From: Candidatus Thorarchaeota archaeon MP11T_1
Lineage (GTDB): Archaea; Asgardarchaeota; Thorarchaeia; Thorarchaeales; Thorarchaeaceae
Direction: 5' to 3'
DNA length: 18,946 bases
Assembly: GCA_002825515.1 (NCBI GenBank)
Contig: PJET01000130.1
Location: 1-18,946, forward strand
Position numbers and translations under genes: made by a program. Positions 1-8,544 of this stretch are shown here, one piece after another. Each line of letters begins with the position of its first letter. Position 1 is the stretch's first letter. The notes under the pieces are model-generated. The model saw only the letters and a list, made by a program, of their open reading frames with translations. It had not been told where the DNA came from and did not search any database.

Positions 1-736
1 AGAACTCAACTAATGGCGGGACAATCTCATCAAATGCATACTTATAGACACCATCACAAGAGTCCATCGGAAAATGCATATTGATATTGAATCCTCGACC
101 AGAACCTTCTCCGATGTCATCTATAAAACCGTCATGTGGAAACATCCATTCTGGATCCTCGTGAAAAGAGATTTGCATGACTTGAGGATCATCATAGAAA
201 TAGGCCTGGGTTCCATTTCCATGGTGAACATCAAAGTCAGCGATTAAGATTCTTTTATACCCTAGATTCTTCAACTCATACACAGCAGCAGCAACATCGT
301 TGAATATGCAGAAACCGCCGCCCCATTCGAATTTAGCATGATGAAACCCACCTGTGGGAGAAAGGAAATGGTCTACAACGCCAGAAGAAACTGCACGAGC
401 ACCAGTGACTGTTGCACCCGAAGTTATGCTGGCATTCTCGTAGATACCAAGAAATCCAGGTGTGTCAATAGCTATCTCTCCCTGTCCGGTTTCGGATATT
501 TTTCGAACAGCTCTCAGATACTCTTTTGCATGGATGGTTTCTAGAAGTTCATTAGACAAAGGTTCTGGTGTTAGGATTTCCACATTTGGCTGGTTGAGAA
601 AATCGTTTTCTGCCAAAAAGTCACGAACCATCTGAAAACGCCCAACTTTGATTGGATGCTTTGTACCAAAATCAAAAGTTTCTAGACTTGAATTCCAGAG
701 AAAGCCAACCTTACATGTATCTGAGGTTCTCATCAT
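1..736 (-). CDS. Histone deacetylase / AcuC-type deacetylase (3' end outside window)
   Basis: Zinc-dependent deacetylase of the arginase/deacetylase fold (HDAC, acetoin-utilization AcuC, acetylpolyamine amidohydrolase family), expected to act in the cytoplasm. The 245 codons visible start MMRTSDTCKVGFLW. Seen: the catalytic His pair in GGFHHAKFEWGGGFCIFND, followed by DFDVHHGNGTQ, which supplies the first Asp and His zinc ligands. The third zinc Asp and the catalytic Tyr would lie past position 1, so the protein is cut by the window edge, not visibly broken. ATG 736 sits 25 nt below a TATA-like ATATAAG with no Shine-Dalgarno, so it is read as a leaderless start; ATG 733 is the alternative. 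The substrate (protein lysine, acetylpolyamine or other) cannot be told from this part. It is divergent from the propeller gene at 803. Confidence 0.9.
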   Translation of the reverse strand, partial: MMRTSDTCKVGFLWNSSLETFDFGTKHPIKVGRFQMVRDFLAENDFLNQPNVEILTPEPLSNELLETIHAKEYLRAVRKISETGQGEIAIDTPGFLGIYENASITSGATVTGARAVSSGVVDHFLSPTGGFHHAKFEWGGGFCIFNDVAAAVYELKNLGYKRILIADFDVHHGNGTQAYFYDDPQVMQISFHEDPEWMFPHDGFIDDIGEGSGRGFNINMHFPMDSCDGVYKYAFDEIVPPLVEF

Positions 737-757
737 TCTGCTCGAAATCTGTGCACA

Positions 758-764
758 CTTATAT
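758..764 (-). promoter_or_regulatory. TATA box of the deacetylase gene, possibly shared with the divergent gene
   Basis: ATATAAG on the minus strand, centred about 25 nt before ATG 736, fits an archaeal TATA box for a leaderless transcript. Its plus-strand reading, TTATATG, is about 41 nt before the TTG at 803. That would give the divergent gene a short leader containing AAGGTG (786-791). The 66-bp gap shows no other obvious TATA element. Confidence 0.5.
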
Positions 765-802
765 GGCTATGCAACAAGTGTCCATAAGGTGCAAGAAAGA
801 AA

Positions 803-2242
803 TTGAAGATTCGTTCTGTTGCTAGTGTGCCTACTTCTGCAAATGTTTACTCCGTTTATGTTCGCCAGAGAAAGGATGCCAGCACTCAGATTTTTTCTCT
901 TGATTATGGAGACCGTCTTAGAGTCTTTGATGCGAAAGGAATGCTACGTAGTGCAAGAAAATGGAGCAGCAAGGTTAGATGTATTGCTGTAGCTGATATT
1001 GAGGGAGAGGGCAAGGATTCTCTGGTAGGAGGAGTAGGAAAGAAAATTCTTGTTGTTGACCATAGAGGAAGTCCAGTTTGGAACATTAGACTTGAGAGTA
1101 ATATAGTTGCTTGCGATGCGAGAGATATTGATGGGGATGATGCAGCTGAGGTTGTGGTTGCATTACAGAACAATCGTGTAATCCTCTACAACGATGACAA
1201 AGATACTATTTTCACCAAAACAATGAGAGATCCAATTGCTGATGTTTGGTTAGAAGACATCACAAAGGACACGGAGCTAGAAGTAGTAGTAGCAGAAATG
1301 AGTGGTCTGATTACAGTCCTTACAGCAGCGGGGTATCAATTAAAGGAACTTCAACTAGGTTCTCGTCTATCAGTTTTTGCAGTACTTTCATTCAGTGATC
1401 GGATTTTATTCATTACTGGAGACCAGTCACAAACATTACGGATTTGGGACATTGATGGAAATGAGATTGCTCGACTCGATGTTGATGACACCCCAAGAGC
1501 TATGGCTACTGGAATTCCAGACGATATATCAGATGTCGCATTTCTTGTCGTTAGTACTAAGAATCGAAAGTTGAGCTTCTGGGAAGTTCAAGAATCTGGA
1601 AAAATAACAAGAACTGAGAAAGTGATTCTTCAACAGATTGGTTCGACAAAAACGGTGCTTTATAGAAGAGCCATTAAGTGCGGCAACTGCGGAGCTCCAA
1701 CATCACCAGAAGCGGCAACTTGTTCAGCCTGCGGAGCTCAACTAGAGATGATTGAGGAATATGTAATCGAGGAATACATTCAGGAAAGCATCGACTCGAT
1801 TACCTCTAAACATAACAGGATTAAGCTTAAGGAGTTAGATCGAATTCTACGAAGGACATTACCAAGACCAGCTGCATATAATTTACGTCGCAGTCTACAA
1901 GCGATGATTCAAAGCGATGTAATAAAAGGACACATTGATGGAAACACATTCGTAAGAACAGAGGATAAGAAAAAGATTCCATCACCTTCAAAAGAGAATA
2001 TCAAAAGGGTGCAAAGCTCTCTTCTAGAACTCTTACATGGAACTGATACTTTAAGCGTAAAAAGTCTTGAAAAAGAAACAGGTGTTGACCGAAGAATCTT
2101 AAGAAGGACACTCATAATTCTTCTGGGGGAAGGTACAATCCAAGGCGAGTTGATTGGGGATGAGTTCATTCTAGAGAAGAAACAGAACATCAAGGATTTC
2201 GAGAAGAAGTTAGTAGATGAACTAACTACTTGGAGTGGTTAG
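803..2242 (+). CDS. Beta-propeller / zinc-ribbon / tandem winged-helix protein, function unknown
   Basis: Soluble 479-aa protein with no signal peptide or membrane segment. Residues ~1-285 are repeats of the type D-(I/D)-x-G-D...EVVVA...I.V.D..G (for example around 62-95, 106-140, 150-185), which suggests an FG-GAP/WD-like beta-propeller. A CxxC-x10-CxxC zinc ribbon follows (C293, C296, C307, C310). The C-terminal ~160 residues hold two similar winged-helix-like units: LRRSLQAMIQ...IKGHIDGNTFV (~340-385) and LRRTLIILL...IQGELIGDEFIL (~415-457). They look like an internal duplication, reminiscent of PCI-type winged helices. The start is TTG, because an in-frame stop at 785-787 leaves no earlier start and AAGGTG lies upstream. 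It heads the block with the two Cache receptors 59 bp downstream, so a cytoplasmic scaffold or effector role is possible. No named family recognised. Confidence 0.8.
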   Translation: MKIRSVASVPTSANVYSVYVRQRKDASTQIFSLDYGDRLRVFDAKGMLRSARKWSSKVRCIAVADIEGEGKDSLVGGVGKKILVVDHRGSPVWNIRLESNIVACDARDIDGDDAAEVVVALQNNRVILYNDDKDTIFTKTMRDPIADVWLEDITKDTELEVVVAEMSGLITVLTAAGYQLKELQLGSRLSVFAVLSFSDRILFITGDQSQTLRIWDIDGNEIARLDVDDTPRAMATGIPDDISDVAFLVVSTKNRKLSFWEVQESGKITRTEKVILQQIGSTKTVLYRRAIKCGNCGAPTSPEAATCSACGAQLEMIEEYVIEEYIQESIDSITSKHNRIKLKELDRILRRTLPRPAAYNLRRSLQAMIQSDVIKGHIDGNTFVRTEDKKKIPSPSKENIKRVQSSLLELLHGTDTLSVKSLEKETGVDRRILRRTLIILLGEGTIQGELIGDEFILEKKQNIKDFEKKLVDELTTWSG

Positions 2243-2301
2243 GAAGAGTTGGAGATTGGTTTCATGATTCACAAATCATTCAGGGAAGAGGTAGAGGATA
2301 G

Positions 2302-5175
2302 ATGAATATCTCAAAACGAATAGTAGTCACATTTGTAACTGTTGCCTTGATTCCGATTTTAGTAATATCTTCGTTATCAATTCTAGCGATAAATGATGTA
2401 TCTAATGCCAATGCAGCTGATGCCGCAACGGAACTTGAATCGGAAGAGCTTGCTAATCTGATGAGACTCGCTAATGATACTGGTCTCTTCATAGAAGAGA
2501 GATGGAAGAACTATGTCGATGGAGTCTATATGATGGAGGCTTATTGTGAAGACCTTTTCAATGAGAGGATAAATGCTACTTTACGATACAGCTATTACTG
2601 GGATCAAGCAGAGGAACCAAATTGGGGAGATTTGACCTTTGAAACAGATGAAGAGATTGTTGCTGCGTATTTTTCGGAGTTCATCACATTCGAAACTGAT
2701 TGTTACTATATGCCTCGGTTTGCTTGGAACAATAATGATCCACATGACCTATCGGTTGGAACCCAGTATGCCCTTGATGTTTCATCAAACATGGTGAATA
2801 TCTTCAGAGCTCTTCATGAAATGAATGAAGACTATAGATGGTTATACATGGGATTTGATTTAGGAATCTCTGATCAGCATCTATTCAGGAATTACCCGTT
2901 TGATAATCTCGCCTATTTCCAGCAAGATGATGAAGGCAATCCGCTTCCACCCGAAGAAGATTATGATCCCAATGCAGAGGATTGGTATACGAATGTAGTA
3001 GCCCAAGACCCTGAAGATGACAGCATTGTTTTCACTGAGCCATATATTGACCCCTCAGTTGGACTCGTAATATCAATGGGGAGACCGATTAGGTTTGACG
3101 ATGGAACATTGATCGGGGTAGTGTCTGCAGATGTTACAATGTTGACTATAAATGAAAAAGTTCTGAATCTTGAAGTTTTAGACAATGGATATGCGTATCT
3201 TCTTGATAGAAATGGTGTTGTTGTTGCTCATCCTGATCTTGGTATATTTGATGACCCTCTACCTATCGAGGATATTGAATTTGGTTCTTCAACTGGTAGT
3301 GAAGCAATTGCATTTGGAAATCTGCTCAGTTCCTCAGTGCTTGTAGATGAATCTGGTTTAGAAGAGTTTCAGAAAGATGGACAAACATGGCATATGGCCT
3401 TTGTCAATGTCACCAATACTGACTATGTTTTGGCCATTGTAGTTCCAAACTCAGATGTTATAGGTCCAGCTATAGCCATGCTCAACCTCGTTGGAACACA
3501 GACACTAATTCTCACTATAGCTTTGGGAGCAGTCTTGGCGATTGTAGCAGGCGTTGTCGCAGTTGTTTCATATCGTCGAGCTCATTCGGTCATTGAGCCA
3601 ATTACCGAGATGACTCGTCTTGTGAACAAGATGGCTGGACAAGATTTCACTCGAGGAATAACAACAGTAGGTGCAATGTATGAAGAAGTTGGAACAACGG
3701 TCGATGCACTCCTTAGTTTCCAAGAAGCTGCGAGGTTTGGAAATCAAGCCTTTATTCGGGGAGACCTCAACAGAGCATTAGCTAACTATCAGAACCTTTT
3801 GGAAATAAGTCGCAGACTTCAGATTGATGTCGGAGAGCAAACAATGCTTCTGAACATTGGTAATGTTTTCAGACAGCGAGGTGATACAGGAAATGCAATG
3901 GACTACTATGAACAATCCATGATAATCGCAAAGAATCTCCTTGAAAGAGCAAAAGAAGAGGGAGCTGATGAGAAAGATGCACTCATCAGAATCGCATCAC
4001 TCTATCACAATATGGCACTAGTTGAGATGGATCGAGGATATGCAGAAAAATCGATGTCCCTATTAGAAGATGCCGAAGCAATTGATAGAACCATTAAGAA
4101 TCAGTATGGGCTCGCAAAACGGTTTGATGCAATGGGACTTGTATTGATGCGTGATGGCAGGTACAGTCAAGCTCAATCTAAGTTCGATGAAGCCAAGGAA
4201 ATTGCAGAATCTATAGATTATCTCAGAAGCATGGCATACATCCACTATCATGAAGGAGAATTATATCAAGTCCAAGGGAAGTGGAAGAAAGCTGAGGATT
4301 CATACAACGAATCAATCTCATTTGGTCAACAGACAGATGAACTATGGTTGGTCGTGTTTGCAATGCAAAGACTTGCAGACGTGCTTGATCAACAGAATAA
4401 ACCCAGTCATGAGATTAGAAGGAAAGCAGAAAGACTCAGACGTTCTATTATGTTCAAGAAGAGCGTAACTTTCGTGATTGACTACTCAGGTAGTATGCAG
4501 GCTCAAAACAGAATTAGAGCTGCAGTTAGCGGAGCCTTGGAAATTCTTCATAGTCAAGTCAACCCTCAGGATGCTGTGTCTGTCATTGTTTTCAACTCAT
4601 CATATCGAGAACTCCTTCCTCTCACGTTGAAGGGAGAACGTGACGATGATGAGAACGTAATTATTAGGACGCTGAAATCACTAAAGTATCCAAACTATGC
4701 TACAGCCTTCTATGACGCTCTTGGAAGAGCACTGGAAGAACTTGAGAAGATAGAGTCTAGTGAACATAGATGGGTGATTGCATTAACCGATGGACAGGAC
4801 AATAGCTCAAAGACCTACTCATTAGATGTTCTTGAGGGAATTATAACTGAAGAAGATCGAATGAAGAGAAAACGACCTCTCACAATTGAGGGCTTCATCC
4901 GGGACCATCATCTTGATGTGAATCTGTTAATAATTGGCGTTGGGCAAGAGCTAAGGAACCGTGCTGATACTGATAGAAGAATTATCTCAAAAGATACTGG
5001 TCAATCTATCACAACAGAAGAATTGCTTGAGTCGATATGCGAGAGAGTACCGCAAGGACAGTATCTTTCAGTTGTGGATAGCATGAACGTACGATTAGAT
5101 ATCGAGAGAGCGTTTGAAAAAGTGGGTGTCTTAATGGCACAAATGGAAGTTGGAGGGACTACCACGGATTATTGA
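2302..5175 (+). CDS. Membrane receptor: double Cache - TM - TPR - VWA
   Basis: 957-aa membrane sensor. TM1 is at ~7-30, followed by an extracellular double-Cache domain (~40-390) with core ...EDWYTNV... (E226, W228, Y229), a TEPYID segment, the GVVSADV strand (D277) and GYAYLLDRNG...VVAHP. TM2 is at ~398-424. A short HAMP-like helix pair (~425-475) leads to about six TPR-like helical repeats (~476-715) and a von Willebrand A domain (~720-945). The VWA metal site looks intact: DYSGS (D727, S729, S731), a Thr in NYATAF (T801) and Asp in LTDGQD (D830). The topology puts TPR and VWA in the cytoplasm, so ligand binding outside probably changes protein-protein contacts, with no kinase or methyl-accepting output seen. 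ATG has GAGGTAGAGG just upstream. Its stop overlaps the region carrying the next gene's ribosome-binding site, so the two are surely co-transcribed. Confidence 0.85.
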   Translation: MNISKRIVVTFVTVALIPILVISSLSILAINDVSNANAADAATELESEELANLMRLANDTGLFIEERWKNYVDGVYMMEAYCEDLFNERINATLRYSYYWDQAEEPNWGDLTFETDEEIVAAYFSEFITFETDCYYMPRFAWNNNDPHDLSVGTQYALDVSSNMVNIFRALHEMNEDYRWLYMGFDLGISDQHLFRNYPFDNLAYFQQDDEGNPLPPEEDYDPNAEDWYTNVVAQDPEDDSIVFTEPYIDPSVGLVISMGRPIRFDDGTLIGVVSADVTMLTINEKVLNLEVLDNGYAYLLDRNGVVVAHPDLGIFDDPLPIEDIEFGSSTGSEAIAFGNLLSSSVLVDESGLEEFQKDGQTWHMAFVNVTNTDYVLAIVVPNSDVIGPAIAMLNLVGTQTLILTIALGAVLAIVAGVVAVVSYRRAHSVIEPITEMTRLVNKMAGQDFTRGITTVGAMYEEVGTTVDALLSFQEAARFGNQAFIRGDLNRALANYQNLLEISRRLQIDVGEQTMLLNIGNVFRQRGDTGNAMDYYEQSMIIAKNLLERAKEEGADEKDALIRIASLYHNMALVEMDRGYAEKSMSLLEDAEAIDRTIKNQYGLAKRFDAMGLVLMRDGRYSQAQSKFDEAKEIAESIDYLRSMAYIHYHEGELYQVQGKWKKAEDSYNESISFGQQTDELWLVVFAMQRLADVLDQQNKPSHEIRRKAERLRRSIMFKKSVTFVIDYSGSMQAQNRIRAAVSGALEILHSQVNPQDAVSVIVFNSSYRELLPLTLKGERDDDENVIIRTLKSLKYPNYATAFYDALGRALEELEKIESSEHRWVIALTDGQDNSSKTYSLDVLEGIITEEDRMKRKRPLTIEGFIRDHHLDVNLLIIGVGQELRNRADTDRRIISKDTGQSITTEELLESICERVPQGQYLSVVDSMNVRLDIERAFEKVGVLMAQMEVGGTTTDY

Positions 5176-5176
5176 T

Positions 5177-5184
5177 GGAGGTGA
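5177..5184 (+). promoter_or_regulatory. Strong Shine-Dalgarno deciding the start at 5190
   Basis: GGAGGTGA, the full complement of the usual 16S 3' end, lies 5 nt before ATG 5190. This makes 5190 the start rather than the in-frame TTG 5172 or ATG 5175 that overlap the upstream stop codon. Confidence 0.8.
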
Positions 5185-5189
5185 AAAAA

Positions 5190-6662
5190 ATGGCACAATC
5201 AACAACAAAAACCAGAAAGAAGGGCAAATTCCGCACAACAGTAATTCTAACATTTCTAACTATCTCATTGGTATCTTTAGCGGCAACAGGACTGGTATCT
5301 TTGACATTTGTAGATCTGATAGGAAACTCAACCAGAGACCAGAGCTCCGTGGCACTTGAAAGTCAGATTCAAACAAATATGAATCTAACAGCACAGAAAA
5401 CCGCTCTTGTAATCAATCAGAAGTTAGCAAGTGCAGAAGGTATGATAGCAGCAGCGGCAGAGGAACTAGAAGCCCTGTTTGATTCTGGATCAACCTACGA
5501 GAATCGAGAAGTATACTATGACCTACTATTTGAGGATGACTCTGTATCTCCTGCGCCTGCAGATAATCACTATGATCCCAACTATGGACTTAATGTATCA
5601 TGGGAATACAGTAGTTGGTACATAGCAAATACTGATTCTAATAACTACAATTCCTCCTATGCGGATATTCCTGCAAACGCCGACAAGCTGGGACGCGTAT
5701 CAAATATTGACTACATTTTCAAAGCAATACACAACCAATTGGCTTTCAGATGGCTCTATATTGCGTTTGCTGATGATGGGTTGTTCATCAATTATCCAGG
5801 TAGTATCCTAGGTCCAATATCAGATGTAGCTAGATTGGCCGAACCATATGATCCAAGAGGTGAGTATTGGTACCAAACAATCTGGGATGGAAATGGAAAC
5901 ATGGTTTTCGTTGAGCCATATTATGACGAGTTTGATGGTGTGCTCCTAATCTCAATAGGAAAAGTAGTGTATAGAAATAGTATTCCATTTGCTGTTATAT
6001 CCGGTGACATCACTATAGAAGACATTAAAGACAAAATCATCAACGTGGAAATTCTAGAGAGTGGATACGCATTTCTTTTGGATTCCAACGGAGGAGTAGT
6101 TGCACATCCAGAAGTTGAAGATGAGGATTATATACTTGGATTGCCAGATCTTCTCGATGTAGAAATTAACCCTGATTTTTCACCAGCTTTGACTCAAACT
6201 AATGTAGACCAGATAACTAGTGTGGCTGCAGGAGTATCAGGAACTTTACGCTACACACGGGCTGGAAATGAGCACATTCTAGTATTCACGCAAGTTGGAA
6301 AAGGGGACTATATCTGTGTGATTTCTGTACCTCTGGATGAGGTTTTGGAAAGCATTCCACTTCTTGAAGCACGAATTGCGGAACAGAATGCTGAAGCGGC
6401 TACCTACATCATTGTAGTTACAATAGGAGGCATCATTATCGCTGGGATAGTAGCTGTAGCCATTTCGAACACTATTACCAGACCATTGCAGTATCTAATG
6501 GACCTTGCACAAAGAAATGCTGCAGCAAGAATAAAGGACCAACCACTTGATACTGGAGACCTTCAAGTAGATGCAACATATATTGCACAAGATGATGAGA
6601 TTGGTGAGCTTGCTAGAGCGTTCCAAGGAATGCTTGACTCAATTCGAGAAGACGAAGAATAG
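5190..6662 (+). CDS. Membrane receptor: double Cache - TM - HAMP, no output domain
   Basis: 490-aa membrane sensor, paralogous to the receptor upstream. A basic N-terminus (KTRKKGK) leads into TM1 (~16-41), then an extracellular double-Cache domain (~45-400) with GEYWYQT (E225, W227, Y228), FVEPYYD, AVISGDI (D273) and GYAFLLDSNGGVVAHP. TM2 is at ~404-426 and a HAMP domain at ~427-485, starting TRPLQYLMDLA and ending DDEIGELARAFQGM. The chain stops a few residues after HAMP, so no kinase, methyl-accepting, cyclase or VWA module is attached. The DNA shows a clean stop followed by another gene, not a frameshift. It may pair with the Cache-TPR-VWA receptor or signal through a partner encoded elsewhere. 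Start ATG 5190 is chosen from GGAGGTGA 5 nt upstream. Confidence 0.85.
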   Translation: MAQSTTKTRKKGKFRTTVILTFLTISLVSLAATGLVSLTFVDLIGNSTRDQSSVALESQIQTNMNLTAQKTALVINQKLASAEGMIAAAAEELEALFDSGSTYENREVYYDLLFEDDSVSPAPADNHYDPNYGLNVSWEYSSWYIANTDSNNYNSSYADIPANADKLGRVSNIDYIFKAIHNQLAFRWLYIAFADDGLFINYPGSILGPISDVARLAEPYDPRGEYWYQTIWDGNGNMVFVEPYYDEFDGVLLISIGKVVYRNSIPFAVISGDITIEDIKDKIINVEILESGYAFLLDSNGGVVAHPEVEDEDYILGLPDLLDVEINPDFSPALTQTNVDQITSVAAGVSGTLRYTRAGNEHILVFTQVGKGDYICVISVPLDEVLESIPLLEARIAEQNAEAATYIIVVTIGGIIIAGIVAVAISNTITRPLQYLMDLAQRNAAARIKDQPLDTGDLQVDATYIAQDDEIGELARAFQGMLDSIREDEE

Positions 6663-6699
6663 TGGTGTCCATATAGAAATCAGAGTATAGGTGAAGATA

Positions 6700-8541
6700 T
6701 TGGCAGAAGAAACTTGGTCATTAGATAAATCAAGACGAGTCTATGGTGTGAATCGGAATGATCTCCACTTTCTAGATATATCAGAGGATGGGGACCTGTT
6801 TCTACGTCTTCGTAACAAATCTATCACTTTCAAAGATATTATTGAAAGAATAAAGGACATGAACAGCGACTCTCCAGGATATGCATCATCTTTTACTTTG
6901 AGGGTACCTCAACTTGTGACATATCAGGTAAAGAAATTGAAAGCTGCATTCCAAAGTGTAATAGAAGAGCTTGATTATGGTGGAAAGTTCATAGGAATAT
7001 ATCCAGTGAAGGTAAATCAACGAAAAGATTGTGTTACTGCGGTCCTTCGCTCTGATTCTGATTATGGTTTAGAAGCTGGAACAAAAGCAGAGCTTCTACT
7101 AATCAAAAAGGTCATCGAGAGTGAAAAACATAGACCCATAGTTTGTAATGGAGCCAAGGATCCAAAATACTTGCAGTTGATTAAGGATTGCATGGAGGAG
7201 GGTTATAACATCGCAATTTCAGTTGAATCTGTTCATGAATCTCGCCTAATTTCAAAGAAATTCAGACCTGAGCAGACTCATCTTATCCTGCGAATTAAAC
7301 CATATCTTAGTGTAGAAGGACATTGGTCCCATTCCACTGGAAGAGACTCAAAATTTGGCCTTAGTATTCATGACCTCTATGATGTTGTTGAACTGCTAAA
7401 AGAGACGGGTTTTGTAAACTCAGTCGAAACAATTCTTGCACATGCAGGCTCACAGATAACTGAGATTGACTCCTTTGAGAGATTTGGCAGACTCCTAGCA
7501 AAACTCTATGCAGAACTAAGAGATATGGGATTATCAAATCTCGTGAACATAGATTTTGGAGGTGGATTAGCAATTGACTACACAAGTTCTGAAACGTCAG
7601 ATTTCATGCTTCGCTATGCACAATTGCTGGTTTCAGGTGTGAAGACGCAGCTATCTGAAATATCCAACAAACATCCCCCACCAAACATTATGATCGAATC
7701 AGGTCGAGGTATAACCGCGCTCTCAACAATGATAGTTGTTGAAGCTCTAGAAGTACGTTCAATATTTCCACCTCGTAGCGAGAACGCCATATTTGAAACC
7801 ATTGAGGATGATGAAAGGAAGACACTTGAAAGAATCAAGAAAGTCTCAACTCTCAAAGAGATAAGGGAGATTTGGAACACATTTCATGAGAAGTACAGTG
7901 GTTTGAATCTATCAGGGATGAAATTCATTCTTGAACAAGAAATGGTGACGGGGATTCTCGAGGATGCTGTAAGAGCAAGACTTGTGGAATTACGTCTGAA
8001 ATCCTATGATATAGAGGGATTGGTCAGAAGCTTCTGGCGTCCTGAACACATTGTCATTGGAAACTTCAGCGTCTTCAATAGTATTGCTGACCATGTGCTA
8101 GTGAAACAACACTTTCCAGTCATTCCAATTCAGGATCTAAATGTCAGACCTCAGACCACAGTACGCTTGGTGGATATTACATGCGACTCTGATGGTGAGA
8201 TAGCACAGTTCTATAGACCTAGGACAGACATCATATGGTTCGCAAAAGACAATAGACTCTTGACGTCTCTAGAAGGGAAAATGGGTGAAGGTATACCTGT
8301 AGGTAGTCTAGAGAATATTCCGGGTTCTTGCTTTGTTCTTACACTAGCGGGTGCTTACCAAGACGCAATCGAGATGGATCATAATCTACTTGGAGACCTA
8401 CCAGATGTTGAGTTATATCTCCAGGATGATGGAAAATGGGTACTATCTTGGGTAACAGGTGCTGAGTCAATTGAGGAACTACTCAAAGATGTTGGCTATG
8501 CAGATATCGATGTGGATGAAGATCCGTATATGTGGGATTGA
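6700..8541 (+). CDS. speA: Biosynthetic arginine decarboxylase, bacterial SpeA type
   Basis: PLP-dependent enzyme converting arginine to agmatine and CO2, the entry to agmatine and putrescine synthesis; in archaea agmatine also modifies tRNA-Ile. It is fold type III (alanine-racemase barrel). Seen: the PLP lysine in GIYPVKVNQ (~residue 104), LEAGTKAEL, LRIKPY, HAGSQ, the phosphate loop IDFGGGLAIDY, ESGRGITA, and the C-terminal DITCDSDG with the catalytic Cys (~495). The HNLLGD motif follows. About 613 aa, slightly shorter than E. coli SpeA. TTG 6700 has AGGTGA 5 nt before it, the same spacing as neighbouring genes; GTG 6691 in the same frame is the alternative. It follows the Cache receptor by 37 bp and meets the peptidase gene tail to tail with only 3 bp between stops. 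Confidence 0.92.
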   Translation: MAEETWSLDKSRRVYGVNRNDLHFLDISEDGDLFLRLRNKSITFKDIIERIKDMNSDSPGYASSFTLRVPQLVTYQVKKLKAAFQSVIEELDYGGKFIGIYPVKVNQRKDCVTAVLRSDSDYGLEAGTKAELLLIKKVIESEKHRPIVCNGAKDPKYLQLIKDCMEEGYNIAISVESVHESRLISKKFRPEQTHLILRIKPYLSVEGHWSHSTGRDSKFGLSIHDLYDVVELLKETGFVNSVETILAHAGSQITEIDSFERFGRLLAKLYAELRDMGLSNLVNIDFGGGLAIDYTSSETSDFMLRYAQLLVSGVKTQLSEISNKHPPPNIMIESGRGITALSTMIVVEALEVRSIFPPRSENAIFETIEDDERKTLERIKKVSTLKEIREIWNTFHEKYSGLNLSGMKFILEQEMVTGILEDAVRARLVELRLKSYDIEGLVRSFWRPEHIVIGNFSVFNSIADHVLVKQHFPVIPIQDLNVRPQTTVRLVDITCDSDGEIAQFYRPRTDIIWFAKDNRLLTSLEGKMGEGIPVGSLENIPGSCFVLTLAGAYQDAIEMDHNLLGDLPDVELYLQDDGKWVLSWVTGAESIEELLKDVGYADIDVDEDPYMWD

Positions 8542-8544
8542 ATG

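Noticed and set aside
338..544. Plus-strand open frame of 68 codons
   Set aside because: Antisense to the deacetylase, whose motifs (FHHA, DVHHGNG) are read on the minus strand; its own product has no recognisable pattern.
5172..5189. Earlier starts (TTG 5172, ATG 5175) for the Cache-HAMP receptor
   Set aside because: They sit before or within the GGAGGTGA that clearly serves ATG 5190.
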